A stretch of DNA of 64,000 nt, taken from assembly GCF_030378205.1 (NCBI RefSeq), contig NZ_CP127385.1:3264001-3328000 (forward strand). The letters run 5' to 3'. The stretch comes from Bradyrhizobium sp. NP1. Its GTDB lineage: Bacteria; Pseudomonadota; Alphaproteobacteria; Rhizobiales; Xanthobacteraceae. The translations under genes were made by a program, and so were the position numbers. Below, one piece after another: positions 1-15,282 of this stretch (the stretch's first letter is position 1; each line of letters begins with the position of its first letter). A model generated the notes under the pieces. That model searched no databases. It had not been told where the DNA came from and worked only from the letters and a program-made list of their open reading frames with translations.

Positions 1-429
1 GGCTATTTCAGCCGCAGCCGACACGATGTGCCCTATCAATTCTTCGACAGCCTTGCAGCGCTGGCCGACTGGTGCAGCGTGCTGATCATCGCGGTCCGCG
101 CCGGCGCCGAGACCCACCATGCCGTCAATGCCGACATCCTCAAGCGGCTGGGCGAGGAGGGCACGGTCGTCAACATCGCCCGCGGCTCGGTCATCGATGA
201 GGCGGCGCTGGTCCAGGCGCTTGCCGACAAGACGATCGCCGGCGCGGGGCTCGATGTCTATGCCAGCGAGCCGCACCGCCCCGATGCCCTGACCGCCTTT
301 CCGAACGTGGTCTTCACCCCCCATATCGGCGGCCATACGCTTGAGTCGCACACCGCGATGCAGGATTGCGTGATCGCCAATCTGACCGCCTTTTTCGAAG
401 GCAGGCCGCTCGCCCATCCCGTCAGCTGA
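1..429 (+). CDS. D-isomer-specific 2-hydroxyacid dehydrogenase, 5'-truncated by the window edge
   Basis: This is the C-terminal 142 residues of an NAD-dependent 2-hydroxyacid dehydrogenase; the reading frame is open from base 1 and the start lies outside the window. Seen in the sequence are the family signature around the substrate-binding arginine (VNIARGSVIDE), the glutamate of the catalytic relay (LDVYASEP) and the catalytic histidine in TPHIGGHT. The family reduces 2-keto acids such as glyoxylate, hydroxypyruvate or pyruvate with NAD(P)H in the cytoplasm. The exact substrate cannot be told from this fragment. Its last 8 bases overlap the stop end of the convergent sigma factor gene. Confidence 0.9.
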   Translation, partial: GYFSRSRHDVPYQFFDSLAALADWCSVLIIAVRAGAETHHAVNADILKRLGEEGTVVNIARGSVIDEAALVQALADKTIAGAGLDVYASEPHRPDALTAFPNVVFTPHIGGHTLESHTAMQDCVIANLTAFFEGRPLAHPVS

Positions 430-1327
430 GGCGCTCTCCCGGCCAGGCGGGCGGCGCGTGGCGCAGCTTGTCCGGGTTGCGCACGAGGTAGATCGCCGCG
501 ATCTTCTCGCCGTCGATCGCGATGCTCGTGGTGAAATCGATCTCGCCGTCGAGATAGATCAGGGCGCCCGCCGTGCCGTTGATCATCATCGGCACCATGC
601 GAATGTCGCGGCCGGCATTCTTGTTGGCGACGCCGACGAAGAAGCGCGCGACCTTCTCGGCGCCAAAGATCTGATTGCGCGGCGCCGCCTTGTGACCGCC
701 GCTGTCGGCAATCAGGAGCGCGTCTTCGCGCAATAGTCCGGCAAGCCGCGAGACGTCGCCACTTGCGGCCGCCTCCGCGAAGGCCTGCAGCAGCCGGGCG
801 TGGTTCTCGGGCGGTGCGGCGGGCGTGGGGCGCTGGTCGCGAACCGCGCGACGCGCGCGGGCCGCAAGCTGGCGGCAGGCGGCCTCGCTGCGATCGAGCA
901 TGCGGGCGACGTCGGCGAACGGCGTGTCAAAGACGTCGTGAAGCAGGAACGCCGCCCGCTCCAGCGGCGACAGCCGGTCGAGCGCAAGCAGCAGCGCGAA
1001 GGAGAGGTCGTCGGCAAGCTCGGTTGCGCGATCCGCCGAAAGGTCCTCGGCATCGAATACCGGCTCGGGAAGCCACGAGCCGACATAGACCTCGCGCTGC
1101 GCCTTCGCGCTTTTCAGCCGGTCGAGGCAAAGCCGGGTCACGATGGTGACGAGAAAGGCTTCCGGGTTCTGGACATCCTGCGCGGACGCGAAGCGCAGAT
1201 AGGCGTCCTGCACGACGTCCTCGGCGTCGCTGCGGCTGCCGAGCATGCGATAGGCGAGCCCGGTCAGCCGCCCGCGATGCGGCGCGAGGGGATCTTGGTC
1301 ACGCGGCTTGCTTGATGACATCGACAT
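422..1327 (-). CDS. ECF RNA polymerase sigma factor of the ECF41 (SigJ-like) group
   Basis: A 301-residue ECF sigma factor. Region 2 covers about residues 20-75 (with AEDVVQDAYLRF) and region 4 about residues 105-165. The rest is a SnoaL/NTF2-like C-terminal extension. Three marks are typical of ECF41: WLPEP in the linker (residues 85-89), a DSGGHKA motif matching the family's DGGG-type motif (208-214), and NPDKL near the C terminus (284-288). In ECF41 proteins this extension acts as a built-in regulator instead of a separate anti-sigma factor. The gene is the last of a three-gene operon, overlaps its CxxC-protein neighbour by 29 bases, and is probably translationally coupled to it. An ECF41-type promoter precedes the operon, so it should drive its own transcription. 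Confidence 0.93.
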   Translation of the reverse strand: MSMSSSKPRDQDPLAPHRGRLTGLAYRMLGSRSDAEDVVQDAYLRFASAQDVQNPEAFLVTIVTRLCLDRLKSAKAQREVYVGSWLPEPVFDAEDLSADRATELADDLSFALLLALDRLSPLERAAFLLHDVFDTPFADVARMLDRSEAACRQLAARARRAVRDQRPTPAAPPENHARLLQAFAEAAASGDVSRLAGLLREDALLIADSGGHKAAPRNQIFGAEKVARFFVGVANKNAGRDIRMVPMMINGTAGALIYLDGEIDFTTSIAIDGEKIAAIYLVRNPDKLRHAPPAWPGERLS

Positions 1328-1844
1328 GGTGGCCGCCCACGCTCACGCGACGGCACTCCTTCGCATATCCGAGCGCCAGCTTGATCATCGGGAAAAGACG
1401 GCCGATTTGCAGCGCCATGGTCAAGTCGATCACGCCCTTGTCCCCCCACTGCGCCCGGACGGCGTCGCGATATTCGTCGTCGTTGGGCCGGCGGCGGATG
1501 ATCGCGTCGGCAAAGCGGAAGGCAAGCACCGTCGCTTCCGTCATGGCCCTGGTGTCGCGGCGAAGCACGGCCTCGATCTGGTCTTTCGCCACACCTGCTT
1601 CAAGCGCCATGTCGACCGCCAGCTGGGTGCACGGCCCGCAATCTTCCGCCATCGCGCCGGCGATCTTGGCGGCAAAGCTTGCTTCCGCCGGAACCACCTC
1701 GCGATGGTTGGCCGCCTTCATCACGGGAGCGAATTTGAAGAAGGCCGCGGGCGAATCCCGCAGCACCGCCTCGACGTAACCCGTGTCGTAGCCGTAGCGC
1801 TTGCTGAATGCCCGCAGCATCCGGCGTGCGATGAACTTACGCAT
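1299..1844 (-). CDS. AhpD/carboxymuconolactone decarboxylase-like protein (ECF41 partner, COE type)
   Basis: A 181-residue all-helical protein of the carboxymuconolactone decarboxylase/AhpD fold, with an AhpD-like redox CxxC motif in AEDCGPCTQLAVDMALEAG. Genes of this family (COE: carboxymuconolactone decarboxylase, oxidoreductase or epimerase) are the standard neighbours of ECF41 sigma factors and are their known targets. The start was set at the ATG preceded by AAGGAGAAC rather than at a further-upstream codon. That start overlaps the stop of the upstream membrane-protein gene by 8 bases. The natural substrate is unknown; a thiol-based redox role is inference from the CxxC pair. Confidence 0.88.
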   Translation of the reverse strand: MRKFIARRMLRAFSKRYGYDTGYVEAVLRDSPAAFFKFAPVMKAANHREVVPAEASFAAKIAGAMAEDCGPCTQLAVDMALEAGVAKDQIEAVLRRDTRAMTEATVLAFRFADAIIRRRPNDDEYRDAVRAQWGDKGVIDLTMALQIGRLFPMIKLALGYAKECRRVSVGGHHVDVIKQAA

Positions 1845-2214
1845 GGTGTTCTCCTTTGGCTGGCCAAGCTGAGTAGACGGCAAGCACTGCGGGCAGCACG
1901 ACGGTCGCGAGATCAGCCGCCGCATGATGGTCGTGACCGCCCGCGATCATGACGAGATGGATCGCGGCATGAGCGGCCAGGAAGGCGGCGCCGGCAAAGG
2001 CTGCCGGCCAATACACCGGTCGCCAGGCCCTCGCGACAAGCGCCAGGCCGGCCGCCAGGAACGCGGCACCGACGTCCTGGACAAAATGCGGGTTGAACGG
2101 GCCGGTTTCGGGTACGCCGGGGACGCTTGCCCACCAGGTGGAACCGGCAAACAGCATCACAAGCCCGTTGGCGACGTTGAATGCCCCTAGAATTCCCGCG
2201 ATCCATCGCTGCAT
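1837..2214 (-). CDS. Small multi-pass membrane protein, first gene of the ECF41 operon
   Basis: A 125-residue hydrophobic protein with about four predicted membrane helices (near residues 5-25, 43-62, 68-92 and 100-118). It has a histidine-rich loop, GGHDHHAAAD, and ends in GEHHA. I do not recognise a specific family; DoxX-like small membrane proteins look similar in size and topology. The ATG is preceded by GAGG and lies 20 bases downstream of the ECF41-type promoter, so it is the first gene of the operon. Its stop codon lies inside the start region of the CxxC-protein gene (shared bases ATGCGTAA), which indicates coupled translation. Confidence 0.8.
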   Translation of the reverse strand: MQRWIAGILGAFNVANGLVMLFAGSTWWASVPGVPETGPFNPHFVQDVGAAFLAAGLALVARAWRPVYWPAAFAGAAFLAAHAAIHLVMIAGGHDHHAAADLATVVLPAVLAVYSAWPAKGEHHA

Positions 2215-2233
2215 GGTGACCTCTGCCGCACCA

Positions 2234-2260
2234 GACGAGCGGCCAGGCCCCGGTGTGACA
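2234..2260 (-). promoter_or_regulatory. ECF41-type promoter (TGTCACA, 16-base spacer, CGTC)
   Basis: On the minus strand TGTCACA (2260-2254) is followed by exactly 16 bases and then CGTC (2237-2234). This is the published consensus and spacing for ECF41 promoters as I remember it. The start codon of the operon lies 20 bases after CGTC, leaving a short leader that holds the ribosome binding site. It supports autoregulation of the sigma factor operon. Confidence 0.88.
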
Positions 2261-2834
2261 TCGCGGGGAAGAATTCTTGCGGGCGGCCCTTCGGGGCAAA
2301 ACTGGTCTGAATTTTGCTCTTGGCAAGCCGTTCGAGACCGGCTAAACAGCCGCCTCCGGACGTGCTGGCGGTCGCTGGCGCGTTCGTGCGCGCATTCCAA
2401 AACCGAACGAACAGGAGACCATTCCTTTTGAGGCGTCCGCTTGGATTACTCGAAAGGATGGAAAACCGCGTCGCTGCGGGATGGAACGCGCGCAGGGAGC
2501 ATCCGGCATGCTGGATGGTCCCGTCCTGTCCGAGACTGCAGGCGCCCGCGATGAAACTTGAACGTTTCTTCAACGGCTTAATCGCATGGCCTGCATAGAC
2601 GGGTGAAGACCGGATTTTTGCCCCGCGGCCTTGCCGGTGGGGCTGGTTTGGTTCGAACCTCGACACTCCGCGGCCCGCAAGGGTTCCGGAAGGGCAGGCT
2701 ACCGAATGTCGTCTGGCCCGGCGTGTCCTTGAAGACCTCAAGTCTTGAAGGCCGGCTTTCGGGTTGGGCGATCAAAGCAACCCGGCGGTCCGAGCCTTCA
2801 GAACGCGAAGACCGCCAACCGGAGAGAGCTTGCT
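2261..2834. other. Intergenic region and probable leader of rplJ; no gene seen
   Basis: This 574-base stretch separates the ECF41 operon from rplJ. Open frames in it have no ribosome binding site and no recognisable protein. Near the rplJ end lies an inverted repeat (CTTGA ... TCAAG, around 2728-2743). A structured leader here would fit the usual L10 feedback control of rplJL, but I cannot place an L10-binding site. No promoter with both boxes is convincing. Confidence 0.5.
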
Positions 2835-3353
2835 GTGGAACGAGCGGCAAAGAAAGAGGCGGTCGAACAGCTCAACGCGGTCTTCAAGACCACGAGCGTC
2901 GCGATCGTTGCTCACTATTCCGGCCTCACCGTGGCCCAGATGCAGAACCTGCGCAGGCAGATGAAGCAGGCGGGCGCGGCGGTGAAGGTCTCGAAGAACC
3001 GTCTCGCCAAAATTGCTCTTGAAGGCACTGACGTCGCAGCCATCGGTCCCCTGTTGAAGGGGCCGACCGTGATCGCAACTTCGAATGATCCGGTCGCGGC
3101 GCCAAAGGTTGCCATCGAATTCGCCAAGGCGAACGAACAGTTCGTCATCCTCGGCGGCTCGATGGGCAAGACCGTCCTGAATGTTGACGGCGTGAAGGCG
3201 CTCGCCTCGCTGCCGTCGCTCGACGAACTGCGCGCCAAGCTTGTCGGCCTGATCCAGGCTCCGGCAACCAAGCTCGCCCAGCTCGCCAACGCGCCCGCGG
3301 CCAAGCTCGCACGCGTCATTCAGGCTCATGCCTCAAAGGGCGAAGCGGCCTGA
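2835..3353 (+). CDS. rplJ: 50S ribosomal protein L10
   Basis: L10 is the base of the ribosomal stalk; it binds 23S rRNA and anchors the L7/L12 dimers through its C-terminal helix. The 172-residue product begins at a GTG codon (read as [14 protein letters not shown]), preceded by GGAGAGAG; upstream in-frame ATG codons would add a basic extension with no family counterpart. The body shows the typical [13 protein letters not shown] and [12 protein letters not shown] segments. It is followed 54 bases later by rplL. The usual upstream pair rplK-rplA is not adjacent here; the ECF41 operon lies in that place. Confidence 0.97.
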   Translation: MERAAKKEAVEQLNAVFKTTSVAIVAHYSGLTVAQMQNLRRQMKQAGAAVKVSKNRLAKIALEGTDVAAIGPLLKGPTVIATSNDPVAAPKVAIEFAKANEQFVILGGSMGKTVLNVDGVKALASLPSLDELRAKLVGLIQAPATKLAQLANAPAAKLARVIQAHASKGEAA

Positions 3354-3407
3354 CACCCTTCGCAAAACTCAAAACTGGTTCGAACCAACACTTCAAGGAA
3401 CTGATCA

Positions 3408-3788
3408 ATGGCTGACTTGCAGAAAATCGTCGACGACCTGTCGAATCTCACTGTGCTCGAGGCTGCCGAGCTCGCCAAGCTTCTCGAAGAGAAGTGGGGC
3501 GTCTCGGCCGCCGCTGCCGTCGCGGTTGCCGCGGCTCCGGGCGCTGGCGGCGGAGCTGCCGCTCCGGCCGAGGAGAAGACCGAGTTCACCGTCGTTCTCG
3601 CCGCTGCCGGCGACAAGAAGATCGAGGTCATCAAGGAAGTCCGCGCCATCACCGGCCTCGGGCTGAAGGAAGCCAAGGACCTCGTCGAAGGCGCTCCCAA
3701 GCCGGTGAAAGAGGGCGTCAACAAGGACGAAGCCGACAAGATCAAGGCCCAGCTCGAGAAGGCTGGCGCCAAGGTTGAGCTCAAGTAA
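3408..3788 (+). CDS. rplL: 50S ribosomal protein L7/L12
   Basis: A 126-residue acidic stalk protein. It has an N-terminal dimerisation domain (residues 1-32), an alanine/glycine-rich hinge (about 35-55) and a C-terminal domain that contacts elongation-factor GTPases ([21 protein letters not shown] onwards). The C-terminal [15 protein letters not shown] is the classic family motif. The ATG is preceded by AAGGA. It should be co-transcribed with rplJ. Strong palindromes directly after the stop codon may reduce read-through towards rpoB, in line with the large excess of L7/L12 that cells need. Confidence 0.98.
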   Translation: MADLQKIVDDLSNLTVLEAAELAKLLEEKWGVSAAAAVAVAAAPGAGGGAAAPAEEKTEFTVVLAAAGDKKIEVIKEVRAITGLGLKEAKDLVEGAPKPVKEGVNKDEADKIKAQLEKAGAKVELK

Positions 3789-3878
3789 CCGCACGGTTAC
3801 GCGAGCGAAATCCCGGGCGAGCGCAGCGAGACCCGGGATTCAGTTCCCCGGGGGCGAGCGCAAGCCGAAACCCCCGGG
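3785..3878 (+). repeat. Three consecutive hairpins after rplL
   Basis: A short palindrome (GTAACC/GGTTAC, 3785-3800) overlaps the rplL stop codon. It is followed by two GC-rich hairpins: AATCCCGGG (3809-3817) pairs with CCCGGGATT (3832-3840), and CCCGGGGG (3847-3854) pairs with CCCCCGGG (3871-3878). The loops of the last two both contain GGCGAGCGCA-like sequence, so they look like related copies of one palindromic element. No T-run follows, so they are not simple intrinsic terminators. Confidence 0.75.
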
Positions 3879-4334
3879 ATCGCGATCGAGACGAGGGCCG
3901 GCTCCAGCCGGTTCCGGCCCCGAACGAGACAAGCAAAAGGCGTGCGACGGGACCGGTCCGGAGCAGGCCAGACACGAAAAAGTGTGGGGATTCGAGGGTT
4001 TGCCCCTCGAAACTTCACGATTGCCATCCCATATCGGGCTGGCAGCACGAAAGCACGGTCGCGTGGCGGGAGCGAAAGTTTCCGCGCGAGGTCGTTGGGA
4101 GATAGGCGATTTCGGGCTTTTGCAGTCCGTAAAGATGATGGTTTGACGGGCGGGCGCGACGATGGTCGCCCCGCACGTCGTTTTGCGTTTTGAAGGTCTG
4201 AAGAACAAATTCAGGACCCCTGACCCTGAACTTGGGCTTCGGCCGCTCGAAATGGATCGAAATTCAACCCGGACGCGGCGCTTGCCGCGCTCTGGAACGC
4301 CGCCGGCAGAGGGTGGCGCGAGAGAGAGGCCACG
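3879..4334. other. Intergenic region between rplL and rpoB; no gene seen
   Basis: About 450 bases without a supported gene. The open frames lack a ribosome binding site and recognisable content. It probably contains the 5' leader of rpoB and perhaps a promoter; a TTGACG-like box near 4142 lacks a convincing -10 partner. I see nothing else defined in it. Confidence 0.5.
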
Positions 4335-8453
<4,119 letters not shown>

Positions 8454-8464
8454 ACGAGACTTTC

Positions 8465-8513
8465 ATGCCCGACCTGGAACGCGAGGCGCGTCCTCGCATC
8501 CCGGGCCGGGCAT
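8465..8513 (+). repeat. Nested palindrome between rpoB and rpoC
   Basis: Outer arms ATGCCCG (8465-8471) and CGGGCAT (8507-8513) enclose an inner hairpin GCGAGG/CCTCGC. It lies 11 bases after the rpoB stop, within the rpoBC transcript, without a T-run. It resembles the repetitive extragenic palindromes common in this group and may act in RNA stability or processing. Confidence 0.65.
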
Positions 8514-8603
8514 CGGCGCCTTGCCGGTCTGCCGGGCAGGGGGCCTGACCAAGAGATTTTCGAATTTGCTGCCGGACGGCGACCGGCACGCGAGGAGAAG
8601 ACG

Positions 8604-12803
<4,200 letters not shown>

Positions 12804-12831
12804 GGTTCCCGTAAGACTACGGGTTCACGTG

Positions 12832-12861
12832 AAAAAGGCCGGTAACTTGCCGGCCTTTTTT
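12832..12861 (+). terminator. Intrinsic terminator after rpoC
   Basis: AAAAAGGCCGG (12832-12842) pairs with CCGGCCTTTTT (12850-12860) around a 7-base loop, giving a GC-rich stem and a run of T residues. It ends the rplJL-rpoBC transcript. Confidence 0.92.
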
Positions 12862-13094
12862 ACTTTTCCGAGCGTGTTGCGGTGCACGAACGCGCTTTGT
12901 TCATCTTTCCTTCAGGCAGAAAAGCGCTTTTGCTAGGGTGACTTAAAGCGTGACCGGGAAGGGCGGCGTTGCCCTTTCGCCAAAGCAGGTCATGCAGAAC
13001 GAAAGAGCTGAGGCGGGCGGCTACGGCGGAAAGCAGCCCTGCTTCAGGCGGACGGTTCCTCTGGGGCCGGCCGTGATGGGGCAGTGGATTGGAC

Positions 13095-15149
13095 ATGCTT
13101 GATCTTGCAATCGTAGGCGGCGGCCCCGGTGGGCTGATGAGCGCCTGGTATCTGAAACGAAAGCTGGGTGACCTCTGCCGCGTCACCATCTTCGAGGCGT
13201 CCGATCGCCTTGGCGGCAAGATCGTCACGCGCAAATTCGACACGGCGCCCGCGATGTACGAGGCGGGCGTGGCCGAGATCTACGACTACTCGATGACCGG
13301 CCCCGATCCGCTGCGCGAGCTGATCCAGCATTTCGGGCTGCAGACCATCCCGATGGACGCCGAGCAGGTGCAGCTCGACGGCGAATTGCTGGCCGACGTT
13401 CCCGGCATGCGCCGTAAATACGGCGCGAGGACTGCCGATGCCATCGAGACCTTCCGCAGCAAGTGCGCCGAGATGGTCTCGCCGCTGGAATATTACGAAG
13501 GCGTCGGCGCCCACGACAACGAGCATCCCTGGGCCTATCTGACGGCCGAGGAGCTGCTCGACCGCGAGGTGAACGACCCCGTCGCCAAGCGCTTCTTCAA
13601 GGTGATGGCGCGCTCCGACATCGCGACCGAGAGCCACAACACCAACGGGCTCAACGCGCTCAAGAACTTCGTCATGGATATCGACGGCTATATCGGCCTG
13701 TACTCGATCCAGAACGGCAACGAGCAGCTGATCGAGTGCCTGCAGTCCGAGGTCGACGCCGACATCCAGCTCAATCATCGCGTGCTCAAGGTCGGCAAGA
13801 CCGATGCCGGCCGCTACCGCCTCAACATGATGAACGGCAAGGGGCCGGAGACGCGCGACTTCGACCTCGTGCTGATGTGCCTGCCGCACTCCTGGCTTGC
13901 CACCATGCGCTGGGACGGCGAGGCGCTGCGCAAGTCGATGGTCAAGCATGTCTCCTATTTCGACCGTCCGGCGCACTATCTGCGGGTCTCGATCCTGTTC
14001 GACGAGCCGTTCTGGGGCGGCAAGATACCCGGCGCCTGGTTCATGTCGGAGGCCTTCGGCGGCTGCTGCGTCTACAACGAGGGCGCCCGGCACGACGTCG
14101 GCAAGCATGGCGTGCTGAACTGGCTGATCGCCGGCTCCGATGCGCTCGCCTTCGCCAATCTTTCCGACCAGGAGCTGATCGATGCGGCGCTGAAGTCGCT
14201 GCCGGCCTCGCTTGGCGATGCGCGCGCGCATTTCCTCGAAGGCAAGATCCACCGCTGGCTGTCCTCGGTGAACGCGCTGCCCGGCGGCCTGCCGGCGCGC
14301 GACGTCATGACCAACCACAGGCCCGAGCCGAAGCAGCATCCGGGCCTGGTCGTGGTCGGCGACTACCTGTTCGATTCCACGCTCAACGGCCTGCTCGACT
14401 CCTCCGACGCCGCCACCGACATCATCCTGACCGAGATGATGCGGCTGCGCCGCGCGCGCACCCAGGACGGCAAACTGCGCTCGGACAAGATCGACCGCGA
14501 CTATTTCGCCAATTACCGCGGGCTCGGGCCCTACGACCTAGCCTGGAGCCACTTCACCGATCCCGACTACCTGACCGGCCTGATCCGGATCGTCTGGGGC
14601 AGGGCGAAGGGCTACAAGCTCCTGGTGGCGGGCTCGGCCTCCGGCGAATTGGTCGGCGCGCTGCGCGAGCGCGGCATCGAGGCTTTCGGCATCGAGAACA
14701 ACCGCTTCATCCACGCCAGGACGCCGAAGGCGTTGCGCAAGTTCAACAAGCTCGGCTCGATCACCGACATGCCGTTCAAGGACGGCGAATTCGACTTCGT
14801 GTTCGAGACCAGCCTCTGTCACGTTCCGGAGAAGCAGGTGGTTCGTGCCATCCGCGAGCTCAACCGCGTGGTCAAGACCGGCCTGATGTTCGGCTCGGTC
14901 ACGTCGGACATGGCCCCCGGCCTGATCGATCGCTACGACCTGCTGCGCGGCGTGAGGAAGCTCGGCACCTGGTGGGAATGGTCGGAACTGTTCTTCAACA
15001 ACGGCTTCGATCTTTCGATGCACCGGCGCGACTGCGCTGATGCGCTGTGGGAGGCGACCCTTGCCGCTAACAAGGGGCCAGGCCAGTGGTATGCCGACGC
15101 TGACAGCCTGCGCTACTCGTTCTTCGACAAGGTCGAGGACGACGAATAA
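13095..15149 (+). CDS. FAD-dependent amine oxidase-like domain fused to a SAM-dependent methyltransferase domain
   Basis: A 684-residue two-domain protein. The N-terminal part (about residues 1-455) is a flavin amine oxidase/phytoene desaturase-type oxidoreductase: the dinucleotide-binding motif IVGGGPGGLMSAWYL is at the very start, an FEASDRLGGK segment follows, and GLVVVGDYLFDSTLNGLLDS near residue 420 is the C-terminal FAD-binding motif. The C-terminal part (about 480-684) is a class I methyltransferase-like domain, with LLVAGSASGELVGAL as motif I and FDFVFETSLCHVP as the post-I region. I chose the ATG at 13095; a TTG two codons earlier is the alternative. The substrate is unknown. The gene stands just upstream of an ABC exporter on the same strand, which suggests, without proving it, a modified small molecule or lipid that is made and then moved. 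Confidence 0.85.
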   Translation: MLDLAIVGGGPGGLMSAWYLKRKLGDLCRVTIFEASDRLGGKIVTRKFDTAPAMYEAGVAEIYDYSMTGPDPLRELIQHFGLQTIPMDAEQVQLDGELLADVPGMRRKYGARTADAIETFRSKCAEMVSPLEYYEGVGAHDNEHPWAYLTAEELLDREVNDPVAKRFFKVMARSDIATESHNTNGLNALKNFVMDIDGYIGLYSIQNGNEQLIECLQSEVDADIQLNHRVLKVGKTDAGRYRLNMMNGKGPETRDFDLVLMCLPHSWLATMRWDGEALRKSMVKHVSYFDRPAHYLRVSILFDEPFWGGKIPGAWFMSEAFGGCCVYNEGARHDVGKHGVLNWLIAGSDALAFANLSDQELIDAALKSLPASLGDARAHFLEGKIHRWLSSVNALPGGLPARDVMTNHRPEPKQHPGLVVVGDYLFDSTLNGLLDSSDAATDIILTEMMRLRRARTQDGKLRSDKIDRDYFANYRGLGPYDLAWSHFTDPDYLTGLIRIVWGRAKGYKLLVAGSASGELVGALRERGIEAFGIENNRFIHARTPKALRKFNKLGSITDMPFKDGEFDFVFETSLCHVPEKQVVRAIRELNRVVKTGLMFGSVTSDMAPGLIDRYDLLRGVRKLGTWWEWSELFFNNGFDLSMHRRDCADALWEATLAANKGPGQWYADADSLRYSFFDKVEDDE

Positions 15150-15282
15150 CCATCCCGACCAAGGTTACGGTCGAAACTTTTGCTGAATGCGTGCCGATCG
15201 CATAGGATCGGCGCGGTGGCGTCCCCCGCCATCGCCTTGTTGATTCTGCGGTCAGGCCGGCCGTGCAGCATCGGTTGGTTTC

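Noticed and set aside
2187..2741. Minus-strand open frame across the gap before rplJ
   Set aside because: Arginine/serine-rich random-looking composition, no ribosome binding site, and it would run through the ECF41 promoter.
3785..3878. Intrinsic terminator after rplL
   Set aside because: Stems are strong but no T-run follows, so they are annotated as repeats instead.
3775..4146. Plus-strand open frame after rplL
   Set aside because: Runs through the palindromes and has no start signal; composition is that of non-coding GC-rich DNA.
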